Below, piece by piece: positions 24,689-33,066 of a stretch of DNA of 36,698 bases; the first letter of the stretch is position 1; each line of letters starts with the position of its first letter. This stretch comes from an uncultured Alphaproteobacteria bacterium. Its GTDB lineage: Bacteria > Pseudomonadota > Alphaproteobacteria > UBA3830. Below the pieces are notes generated by a model. That model searched no databases and was not told where the DNA came from. It saw only the letters and a list, made by a program, of their open reading frames with translations. The stretch is taken from assembly GCA_944390775.1 (NCBI GenBank), contig CALXQQ010000031.1, positions 1 to 36,698 on the forward strand, written 5' to 3'. The translations under genes and the position numbers were made by a program.

Positions 24689-24703
24689 CAAAGCGCATAC
24701 TTT

Positions 24704-26785
24704 TTACAGTTGCTTCACATTTTTTACGCTTTGGGACGATCTCAGTGTTGCGAGCATGTCTTTTAGGTGCTCATCGCTTCGCACTTTGACGTCTACTTGC
24801 AACTCGAAAAAATCATCTGATCGAGATTCTACTCTTAAATTTGTTATATGGCCCGAACTCTGACTAATGGCCTCTGTGACATCTGCAAACGACCCTACTT
24901 TGTTAAGCATTACTATGCGCAGATGACATACAAGAGCCCTACTAATATAATCGTCATGATTCCATTTAACCTGAATATGCTCCTGCCCATCACAACAAAT
25001 ATGCGCACAAGACGCAAGATGTATCACCAGTCCTTTTTCCGGCACCAAAATGCCAATCACATGATCATCTAAAATAGGATGACAACAATCTGCAAAATGA
25101 ACAGCAATGCCCGGAGTAAAATCAGTTATGCATACCGCAAATTCACTAGATTTATCTCCTGTAACTTTCGGCAGTAACTCCCGTATTTTTCCCAGTGAAA
25201 TAACACCTTTTCCTACGTTATAATAAAACTGATTTATCTTATCACACGAGAATTTCCGCAAATCAATTGCATCTTCTTGAAAAATTACGTTGCTATGCGC
25301 AAATACATGCTGTGTCAACTGTAAACCTAAAGCAACAAATTCAGCTTTTTCTTTGGATCGTATGTATTTCCGAATACAAGATTTCGCTTTACCCGTAACA
25401 ACAAATCTCTCCCAAGCAACCTCAGGATGCTGATATGGCGACGAAATAATATCAACTTGATCTCCATTGCGTAACACTGTTTTTAACGGCACCATCTTTC
25501 CGTTAACTCGCACACCAATACAAGTATTGCCAACATCTGTATGAATCCAATACGCAAAATCAATAACTGTCGCCCCTCGAGGAAGAGTAACCACTTCTCC
25601 ACTGGGAGTAAAACAAAATACTTCATCATCATACATGTCTAACCTGGAGTAGTTCATCGCTTCTTCCGGATTAGGAGAAGTTTGCGCAACAGTAACTAAA
25701 TCTTGTACAAATTTCTTCGCACGAATATCCTTATCAGATGTAAGTACATTGCCACTTTTGTATCCCCAGTGTGCAGCTACGCCTTCTTCTGCAACCTTGT
25801 GCATTTCTTTCGTGCGAATTTGCACCTCTATCGGCTGTTTTTTAGGCCCAAGTACGGTAGTATGAAGAGAACGATAATTGTTCAATTTCGGAATGCTGAT
25901 ATAATCCTTAAACCGACCTGGCATTATCTGAAAATGAGTATGAATCAAACCAAGCACTGCGTAACATTCCTTCACACTATTTACAATAATCCTAAATGCA
26001 GTGATATCATTTACTTGCTCCACGCTTATGTTATTCTTCTGCATTTTTTTCCAGATGGAATACACCTCTTTCTCGCGACCAGAAACAGTAGCATTAATTC
26101 CCTCTTTAGTAAGAATATTATTAAGTTCCGCAATAGTATTTTCTATAAAATCACTATCCTCATTGCGAATCTTCTCCAATTTCATCGCAATAATGCTATA
26201 TTCATTAGGATGCAAATTATAGAATGCAATGTCTTCTATTTCTTTCCTAACTATGCTCAATCCTATGCGTTCGGCTAAAGGCGCGTATACATTTAACGTT
26301 TCCAAAGAAATGCGACGTCGCTTCTCCGGATCTTCTATATAATTTAGCGTGCGCATATTATGCAAACGATCAACTAATTTAACTAATAACACTCGAATGT
26401 CTCGCGCAACAGCAAGTATAAATTTTTGAAAATTTTCCGCATGCCTAGCATGTGCAGATGTATAGTTGATTTTAGATAGCTTGGTCACACCCTCAACTAA
26501 AAATGCTATCTCAGATCCGAAAATTTCCTCCAATTCTTCAAAACTGACATTTGTATCTTCAAGCACATCATGCAACAAACCAGTAACAACAGTCGGCACA
26601 TCCATATGCAGCTCTGCTAATATGCGAGCAACCTCAGCTGGATGATAAAAATAAGGCGCACCAGATGCACGTTTCTGAAGACCATGCGCTTCCATAGCAA
26701 AAATGTAGGCTTTTTTCAGCATATCAGCGTTAGCCTCAGGATCATAGCTCTTGACTAAGGCAATCAACTCAGATGAAGCCAGCAT
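24704..26785 (-). CDS. Bifunctional (p)ppGpp synthetase/hydrolase, RelA/SpoT family
   Basis: This enzyme makes and breaks the alarmone (p)ppGpp. The 693-residue protein has the N-terminal HD hydrolase domain with FYHPAEVARIL and LLHDVLEDTNV, both needed for hydrolysis. The synthetase domain follows with DITAFRIIV, FKDYISIPKLNNYRSLHTTV and EVQIRTKEMH. A TGS domain (FCFTPSGEVVTLPRGATVIDFAYWIHTDVG) comes next and an ACT domain ends the protein. Both catalytic halves appear intact, as in Rel/SpoT rather than hydrolase-dead RelA. A GAGGTGA site lies upstream of the ATG. It converges with the amidase gene. Confidence 0.94.
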   Translation of the reverse strand: MLASSELIALVKSYDPEANADMLKKAYIFAMEAHGLQKRASGAPYFYHPAEVARILAELHMDVPTVVTGLLHDVLEDTNVSFEELEEIFGSEIAFLVEGVTKLSKINYTSAHARHAENFQKFILAVARDIRVLLVKLVDRLHNMRTLNYIEDPEKRRRISLETLNVYAPLAERIGLSIVRKEIEDIAFYNLHPNEYSIIAMKLEKIRNEDSDFIENTIAELNNILTKEGINATVSGREKEVYSIWKKMQKNNISVEQVNDITAFRIIVNSVKECYAVLGLIHTHFQIMPGRFKDYISIPKLNNYRSLHTTVLGPKKQPIEVQIRTKEMHKVAEEGVAAHWGYKSGNVLTSDKDIRAKKFVQDLVTVAQTSPNPEEAMNYSRLDMYDDEVFCFTPSGEVVTLPRGATVIDFAYWIHTDVGNTCIGVRVNGKMVPLKTVLRNGDQVDIISSPYQHPEVAWERFVVTGKAKSCIRKYIRSKEKAEFVALGLQLTQHVFAHSNVIFQEDAIDLRKFSCDKINQFYYNVGKGVISLGKIRELLPKVTGDKSSEFAVCITDFTPGIAVHFADCCHPILDDHVIGILVPEKGLVIHLASCAHICCDGQEHIQVKWNHDDYISRALVCHLRIVMLNKVGSFADVTEAISQSSGHITNLRVESRSDDFFELQVDVKVRSDEHLKDMLATLRSSQSVKNVKQL

Positions 26786-26885
26786 ACAAATATCACCTCA
26801 AACCAAACATATCATTTTCGCACAAAATGCATGAAAAATGTACACGTGCTATTCTACTCTTGCAAGAGATTTAATGCGAATCTTT

Positions 26886-28133
26886 CTATGAAGAATGCTC
26901 AACACTTGATTCTTTTATGCGATGCAACCACCATAAATTAGGAATAAACAACAGAGGCAAGGATAAGAAGAAATATCGCCAACCCAAAAAATCAGCTAGA
27001 ACGCCAGACACGCTCATAAAACACATCATGCCGCATTCACATAAAGCCCAAACAACACCATATAAAACACTGCTTTTTATTACTCTATATATAAGAGCTA
27101 AAAATGCCACTGACATCGCTCCACCACTCACACCCTCAACTATTATGATACTCATCAGCTGTTGTTTACATGCGCCCGATGTAATTAGCGGTACATAGAG
27201 CAAAAATGATAAAGAATGCGCAATTCCAAGATATATCATCGAACGCCTAACGCCTATTTTCTTCACAATATAGCCGCCCAAAAATCCTCCGATAATCACA
27301 GCAATCGCACCATAAAGATGAAATAACTCTGCAATAACACTTTTACTAAAGCCTACCTCTATTAAAAATACTCGAGCCATTTTTTGTGCTGTGAAATCTA
27401 CACCCTTGTAGCATACCAACACCGGCAATAACCTATAGCAATTACTCCTTTTTTGAAATTCCATTAAGGGCTGCCAAAAACTATTGATAAACGCTTCTTT
27501 AAAATTCCTAATATTAGGTCTGCTAGACATCGGGATATCCATCCAAATAATAGATAGCAACGAAACAAGCAGAACACATCCAGCAAAAATGTACGCAACC
27601 CGCCAACTAAAAATATCCGCGATATAAAGCATAGACACTTTGATAAATATTGTCCCTAAACGATGTCCTAATCCAACAGCATTGGCAGTATATCCGTACT
27701 CACTTTCCTTTGAGGCATCCGATATCTGATATGGATACAAACACACGTTCTTACATCCATCACCCAAAGACACCAAAAATGCGCCTATCATAATGCACCA
27801 TAGACCATCGCATGCATCAGCATACGCCATGATAATTATGCCTAGACACAACACAATATGACTAAATATCAGCCATCCCTGATTGCGAGTAACAAATTTG
27901 CTAATTAAGGGTACATCGTAATTTTCTATAAAAATGCCCCATATAAATTTGCACGTAAAAGGCAAATGTAATAATGAAAATAAACCGACTATTTTGTTCG
28001 AGACATTCATATCCTTGAGCCAAAAATCAAGTATGACTAATGTCAAGGGAAATGAAAGACCGTACGAAACACCTACAAGAGCTTTCTTTATGTAGGTTGT
28101 GAAGGTTTTCTTATGATTTGATACAATATACAT
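26886..28133 (-). CDS. AmpG-like MFS permease, copy 2 (415 aa)
   Basis: AmpG permeases import anhydromuropeptides for recycling. The protein is a 12-segment major facilitator with the family opening LVGVSYGLSFPLTLVILDFWLKD and the loop-2/3 segment with KFIWGIFIENYDVPLISK. I chose the ATG at 28133, overlapping the previous gene by 46 bases, since a TTG at 28181 would add an unlikely leader. No strong ribosome site precedes it, suggesting coupling to copy 1. Copy 1 is only moderately similar, so substrate may differ. Other MFS functions such as nucleotide or sugar-phosphate transport cannot be ruled out from sequence. Confidence 0.8.
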   Translation of the reverse strand: MYIVSNHKKTFTTYIKKALVGVSYGLSFPLTLVILDFWLKDMNVSNKIVGLFSLLHLPFTCKFIWGIFIENYDVPLISKFVTRNQGWLIFSHIVLCLGIIIMAYADACDGLWCIMIGAFLVSLGDGCKNVCLYPYQISDASKESEYGYTANAVGLGHRLGTIFIKVSMLYIADIFSWRVAYIFAGCVLLVSLLSIIWMDIPMSSRPNIRNFKEAFINSFWQPLMEFQKRSNCYRLLPVLVCYKGVDFTAQKMARVFLIEVGFSKSVIAELFHLYGAIAVIIGGFLGGYIVKKIGVRRSMIYLGIAHSLSFLLYVPLITSGACKQQLMSIIIVEGVSGGAMSVAFLALIYRVIKSSVLYGVVWALCECGMMCFMSVSGVLADFLGWRYFFLSLPLLFIPNLWWLHRIKESSVEHSS

Positions 28134-29407
28134 ATACTTGGAACCGAAATAAACGGAATCATAAAAAAGAAGTTTTTCCAACCCAACATATCAGCTACAA
28201 CACCTGAACACGCTCGACACACCATGCTGACAGCCTCATACAGCGCCCAAAATGCCGCATACTGTGTCGCAGCACTCTCGCTGTCATTCGACAGACTATA
28301 TAGAAAAGCAATAAACGCTGTAGCAGTCGCACCGCCTGTGAGATTTTCGATAAAAACCGTACAATATAGTGCAGTAATATTGTGCCCGATAAAATACAAC
28401 ATAATATATGCAAAACAAGCAATGGCGTGAATAATACCTACAATAAACAAAGAACGCATAATCCCATAACGCTTTGATATCCAGCCACCAATTAGGCTAC
28501 CTACAATCGTTGACGTCGTCCCAAAAACCTGCACAACATTAGCGATATCTAACATAGAAAATCCTAAATCTATGTAAAATAACTTCGCCATCTTTTGCGC
28601 GACTCTGTCTCCTACTCTGTAGAGCAACACTACACATAGCAACTTGTAGCTATCCTTGCGTTTTAAAAATAATTGAAAAGGACAGACAAGACATTCGTAA
28701 ATTCTGCTTTTCAAAAAGCAATGACTTCCATGTAGACTTTGCTCATAATCACCGACCAATTTTCTTATGGTTGCTGACTGCTCAGAGTGAGTTACTTGTG
28801 GCTCCTTTACAGATAAAATAAACAAGGTACATAAACATACAGAAAATGCCATCAACGCATATGCTACATTCCATCCGTAATAGTGAGCCAAATATAAAGT
28901 CACGCTCTTGGAAAAAAACAGACCAATCCGATATCCAAACACAAATACACTGGCAATCACCCCAAAATTTTTTTGAGATGCATTTTCCACCTGAAATGAG
29001 TATAGAGAAACATCCTGACACCCATCAGCAAAAGCCAAAAATGATGCCAGAACCATAATCCAACCAAGATTTGTTCTGGGATCACAGCATGATAAAGCTG
29101 CAAATCCCATAAATAACAGCAGCTGCGAAGCAATAGCCCATCCTCTCCGCCGCCCAAATATGCGCGACAATAACGGAAAATCCGTCTTCTCAATAAAAGG
29201 GGCATACAGAAACTTCAGCAAATATGGCCAATGCATAAAAGTGAAGAATCCTATCGCCGAATTGGATAATCCACAATCTTTCAACCACAGATCCAATACA
29301 CTGAGGCGCAATAAAAACGGAATACCACAAGAAAAACCTACGCAAAACCTAGATCCCATCGCGCGATTAAAATAGGAGCTGCATAGATCGCATACGCAAA
29401 AACTCAT
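28088..29407 (-). CDS. AmpG-like MFS permease, copy 1 (439 aa)
   Basis: Like its downstream neighbour, this is a 12-segment permease with GIPFLLRLSVLDLWLKDCGLS, KFLYAPFIEKTDFPLLSRIFGRRRGW (the conserved charged loop between helices 2 and 3) and GSLIGGWISKRYG. Length and loops fit AmpG. The ATG overlaps the bipA stop by four bases (ATGA), so it is translationally coupled to bipA. The downstream copy starts inside its 3' end. Two AmpG-type genes in a row are common in intracellular alphaproteobacteria with reduced biosynthesis. Confidence 0.82.
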   Translation of the reverse strand: MSFCVCDLCSSYFNRAMGSRFCVGFSCGIPFLLRLSVLDLWLKDCGLSNSAIGFFTFMHWPYLLKFLYAPFIEKTDFPLLSRIFGRRRGWAIASQLLLFMGFAALSCCDPRTNLGWIMVLASFLAFADGCQDVSLYSFQVENASQKNFGVIASVFVFGYRIGLFFSKSVTLYLAHYYGWNVAYALMAFSVCLCTLFILSVKEPQVTHSEQSATIRKLVGDYEQSLHGSHCFLKSRIYECLVCPFQLFLKRKDSYKLLCVVLLYRVGDRVAQKMAKLFYIDLGFSMLDIANVVQVFGTTSTIVGSLIGGWISKRYGIMRSLFIVGIIHAIACFAYIMLYFIGHNITALYCTVFIENLTGGATATAFIAFLYSLSNDSESAATQYAAFWALYEAVSMVCRACSGVVADMLGWKNFFFMIPFISVPSICILYQIIRKPSQPT

Positions 29408-31248
29408 TGTGCAGAGCGACTCATCTTCTTTCTTACAGTTGGATCCAGATACTTTTTTCGCAGACGAATGGCATTAGGGGTAATTTCCACCAATTCATCA
29501 TCTTGGATGTAAGACAATGCTTGCTCCAATGACATCTGTCTTGGCGGAGACAGCTTAATGTTGTCATCCTTGCCCGCAGCACGAATGTTTGTCAGCTGTT
29601 TCGATTTCGTAGGATTCACATCCAATGAATTATCTTTACTATGCTCACCTATTATCATGCCTACATATACCGGATCACCTGCTTTAACAAATAACACACC
29701 TCTTTCCTCAAGGAAAAATAATCCGTAAGCAACTGCAGAACCATCAGCATTTGAAACCAATACACCTTTATTGCGTCCATCAATCGGACCTTTATACGGT
29801 TCATAGCCAACAAATGAGCGATTCATAATTCCGCTACCACGTGTATCCGTTAAAAATTCGCTGTGATAGCCAATTAAACCACGCGTAGGAATCAGAAATT
29901 GTAAACGCGTTTTGCCTGCACCAGATGGACGCATGTCCAATAATGATCCTTTGCGCAATGTAATTTTTTCTATAATCGTTCCTGTGAATTCGTCGTCTAA
30001 ATCTACATATAGCTCTTCCATCGGTTCAAGTTTTTGACCATTTTCCATCTTATAGAGCACATGTGGACGACTGACAGATAATTCAAAGCCCTCTCTACGC
30101 ATGGTCTCTATCAGAATTCCTAATTGCAACTCCCCTCGACCTGCAACTTCAAAACTATCCTGCTCATCAGTACGTTTCACCGTAATTGAAATATTTCCTT
30201 CCGCTTCCTTCTGCAAACGATCCCAAATCATGCGTGATGTAAGCTTCTTACCATCTTTCCCCGCCAATGGAGAATCATTAATGGAGAAAATCATGGACAA
30301 AGTAGGCGGATCAATCGGCAATGCCTTCAAAGGCGTTTTTACATCAATAGAAGAAATTGTATCCGCGACAGTGGCTTCTTCCAAACCTGCAATCGCTATA
30401 ATATCTCCACACGATGCATGCTCTATCGGTATTTTTTTTAGCCCTTCAAACGCTAGCAATTTTGTAAGACGCGCATTTTCAACGATTTTTCCATCTGCTC
30501 TTATAGCATGCACAGCATCATTAACATTGGCAGATCCTTTCAGTATTTTTCCCGTCAAAACTCGACCAACATACTGATCATAGTCCAACATGGTTACCAA
30601 TAACTGAAATGGAGCATCTTCATCAATAACCGGCGCAGGAATATGAGAAACAATGGTTTCCAATAATGGAGTCAAATCCACTCCTGTATCGTTGACATTT
30701 TTTACCGCCCAACCATTACGTCCAGATGCATATATCACAGGGAAATCTAACTGCCCCTCCGTAGCTCCCAACGCAATAAATAAATCAAAAATATCATCCA
30801 ACACTCCATCAGGATTCGCCCCTTGTTTGTCTATCTTGTTGATAACAACTATCGGACGCAAACCTAACCCTAGCGCCTTAGTCAGCACAAACTTGGTCTG
30901 AGGCATAGGCCCTTCAGACGCGTCAACCAATAATAAGACGCCGTCAACCATACTCAGTATGCGCTCGACTTCGCCTCCAAAATCCGCGTGCCCCGGCGTA
31001 TCAATAATATTTAACTTTATATTGTTCCACACAAAACTTGTGCACTTGGCTAGGATTGTAATTCCTCGTTCACGCTCCAATGTATTGCAATCCATGGCAC
31101 AAACGTCCAGCTTTTGGTTATCTCGAAATAACCCGCTCTGCTTGAACATAGCATCAACTAATGTGGTTTTTCCATGATCAACGTGGGCAATTATCGCCAA
31201 ATTTCTTAGTTCTCTCTTCAACTTATGCATCCTTACTAACAGTTTCAT
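29404..31248 (-). CDS. typA: Ribosome-associated GTPase BipA/TypA
   Basis: BipA is a translational GTPase needed for 50S assembly and growth in cold or stress. The 614-residue protein has P-loop AHVDHGKTT (21-29), G2 and G3 DTPGHADF, G4 NKIDKQGA, domains III and V, and the BipA-specific C-terminal domain ending KKYLDPTVRKKMSRSAQ. The start is uncertain: ATG 31248 or a second ATG six codons in, neither with a good ribosome site. It heads a run bipA-ampG-ampG on the minus strand. Confidence 0.94.
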   Translation of the reverse strand: MKLLVRMHKLKRELRNLAIIAHVDHGKTTLVDAMFKQSGLFRDNQKLDVCAMDCNTLERERGITILAKCTSFVWNNIKLNIIDTPGHADFGGEVERILSMVDGVLLLVDASEGPMPQTKFVLTKALGLGLRPIVVINKIDKQGANPDGVLDDIFDLFIALGATEGQLDFPVIYASGRNGWAVKNVNDTGVDLTPLLETIVSHIPAPVIDEDAPFQLLVTMLDYDQYVGRVLTGKILKGSANVNDAVHAIRADGKIVENARLTKLLAFEGLKKIPIEHASCGDIIAIAGLEEATVADTISSIDVKTPLKALPIDPPTLSMIFSINDSPLAGKDGKKLTSRMIWDRLQKEAEGNISITVKRTDEQDSFEVAGRGELQLGILIETMRREGFELSVSRPHVLYKMENGQKLEPMEELYVDLDDEFTGTIIEKITLRKGSLLDMRPSGAGKTRLQFLIPTRGLIGYHSEFLTDTRGSGIMNRSFVGYEPYKGPIDGRNKGVLVSNADGSAVAYGLFFLEERGVLFVKAGDPVYVGMIIGEHSKDNSLDVNPTKSKQLTNIRAAGKDDNIKLSPPRQMSLEQALSYIQDDELVEITPNAIRLRKKYLDPTVRKKMSRSAQ

Positions 31249-31389
31249 ATTTGTAACATAAAATACTTTATTTTTCTACAATAAGCATGTGCAAAGTCAC
31301 CAAGAAAAAATACCTTTATTTAAAAATCAATTGCTCATCTCAAAATAACACTGTATCATCAGTCAGTTGGTCAATGATTGGAGTATACA

Positions 31390-32908
31390 GTGAGTTTAGT
31401 CAGAAATATTACAACAGTTGGCGGCTGGACTTTAGCATACAGAATTAGCTGTTTTATAAGAGACATTATGCAAGCTACTTTTCTGGGCGCTGGAATGTTT
31501 GCAGATGCTTTCAGCCTTAGTTTTAAGTTAGCAAATATTATGAGAAAGTTGTTTGCCGAAGGTGCATTTAACGCATCCTTCTTGCCCATTTTTTCTAACG
31601 CATTGAACGATTCCGGAAAAGAAGAAGCTGAAAAAATTGCCTCCCAAATATTTACATGGTTAGTTTTAATGATTTCCTTGTTCATGATTCTGGTTATCAT
31701 TTTTTATAGGGAAATTATCACATTCTACGCTGGAGGGATCGATCAAACATCCGAAAAATTCGCACACTTGGTGGTAATTGGTCGTATAAATTCGCCTTAT
31801 ATTGCAACATCGTTTTTAGCCGCCTTATTCGGGGGAATTCTCAACACGCTTAATCGATATGCAATGCCTGCAGCCGTACAAATATGTCTAAACATCGCTC
31901 TTGTTATTGCTCTTGTAACCGGCCCTTTGTGCTTTCCCAGCACTGCCTATACGATGGCATATGCCACACTTGTCGCCGGCGCAGTACAAGTCCTACTGTT
32001 GTGGTATAATGTAAAAAAATGCAGTTTTAGCGTTGGTTTTAACTTTTCTCCAGTAAAAGATGCAGTCAAAGTGTTTTTCAAAAAACTAGTATCAGGAGCC
32101 GTCGGAGCTGGTTTCTGGCAGCTGAATATCGTGATCGACTTTGCATTTTTAACATTTCTACCAACAGGCGCTATCGCATACTTCTACTATACCGATCATG
32201 TAAATCAGTTTCCAATTGGAATCTTAGGTATAGCTTTCAGCACTGCATTGCTACCACCTCTGACATCAGCAATACATAAAAATGACACTAAAAAGGCATC
32301 AGAACAAATGAACCTCGGTCTGATGTTTGCTCTTATGTTTACATTGCCAGCTACAGTATTACTAGTGCTACTCAGTGAAGAAGTAACAAACGCTATATAC
32401 GGTCATGGAAATTTCACATTAGAACATGTTGTGGCAGCTGCCCCCGCTCTAGAGGCGTTTGCACTAGGCCTGCCAACCTATATGGCCACAAAAGTATTTT
32501 CCGCTGTATTTTTTGCAAACAGAGATACGCGCACCCCCTTAATCGGAGGTATGATTTCTATCGTGACCAATATTTTGATGAGTATTATACTAATGCCAAT
32601 CATGAAACATACAGGAATAGCTCTGGCTACAACGCTTTCTGCATGGCTAAATTGCTTATATCTTATGTATTCACTGAAAAAAATCGACGGAATATATATC
32701 GACAGCAACACTAAAATCCAATGTCTAAAACAAGTGTTTGTATCGATAATGGCAGGACTCGCAATCATAGCAGTTCAGAAAAGCGGATACCTAGATGGCC
32801 TCTCAAAACAAATCGTTTGGGGGGAACTATTACTGGGATGTATTGTATTCTGGATTGTAGGGAAAATATGTGGTATCTTCAAATTCTTGGATAATGTAAA
32901 AAACATCT
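31390..32908 (+). CDS. murJ: Lipid II flippase MurJ
   Basis: MurJ moves lipid-linked peptidoglycan precursor across the inner membrane. The 506-residue protein has the MOP-superfamily opening VRNITTVGGWTLAYRISCFIRDI, then FLGAGMFADAFSLSFKLANIMRKLFAEGAFNASFLPIF, the MurJ hallmark segment. About 14 hydrophobic segments follow. I chose the GTG at 31390, which has GGAG six bases upstream, instead of the TTG at 31378. It is divergent from bipA, and a good terminator follows. Confidence 0.93.
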
Positions 32909-32921
32909 AATCAATAATGTC

Positions 32922-32953
32922 GGTGTGTGCTCTTCGCGAGTATACACCTTTTT
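32922..32953 (+). terminator. Intrinsic terminator after murJ
   Basis: GGTGTGTGCTC pairs with GAGTATACACC (two wobble pairs) around a five-base loop and is followed directly by a T5 run. Confidence 0.85.
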
Positions 32954-33008
32954 CAATTGTCATCGGATTGTCTTCGCTGTCTTTTAGCTAAAAATTAATC
33001 TTTTCATG

Positions 33009-33022
33009 CCACAATTATGTGG
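33009..33022. other. Inverted repeat upstream of the multi-repeat gene
   Basis: CCACA-ATTA-TGTGG is a perfect 5+4+5 palindrome 45 bases before the start. It could bind a regulator or form a short 5' hairpin. Confidence 0.35.
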
Positions 33023-33066
33023 TTTGTAGAGAAAGATTGCACGATTAGGGAGTGGTTAAAAGAAAT

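Noticed and set aside
25703-26278. 191-codon plus-strand open frame inside the rel gene
   Set aside because: It lies antisense to clear catalytic motifs of Rel and has a random-looking composition.
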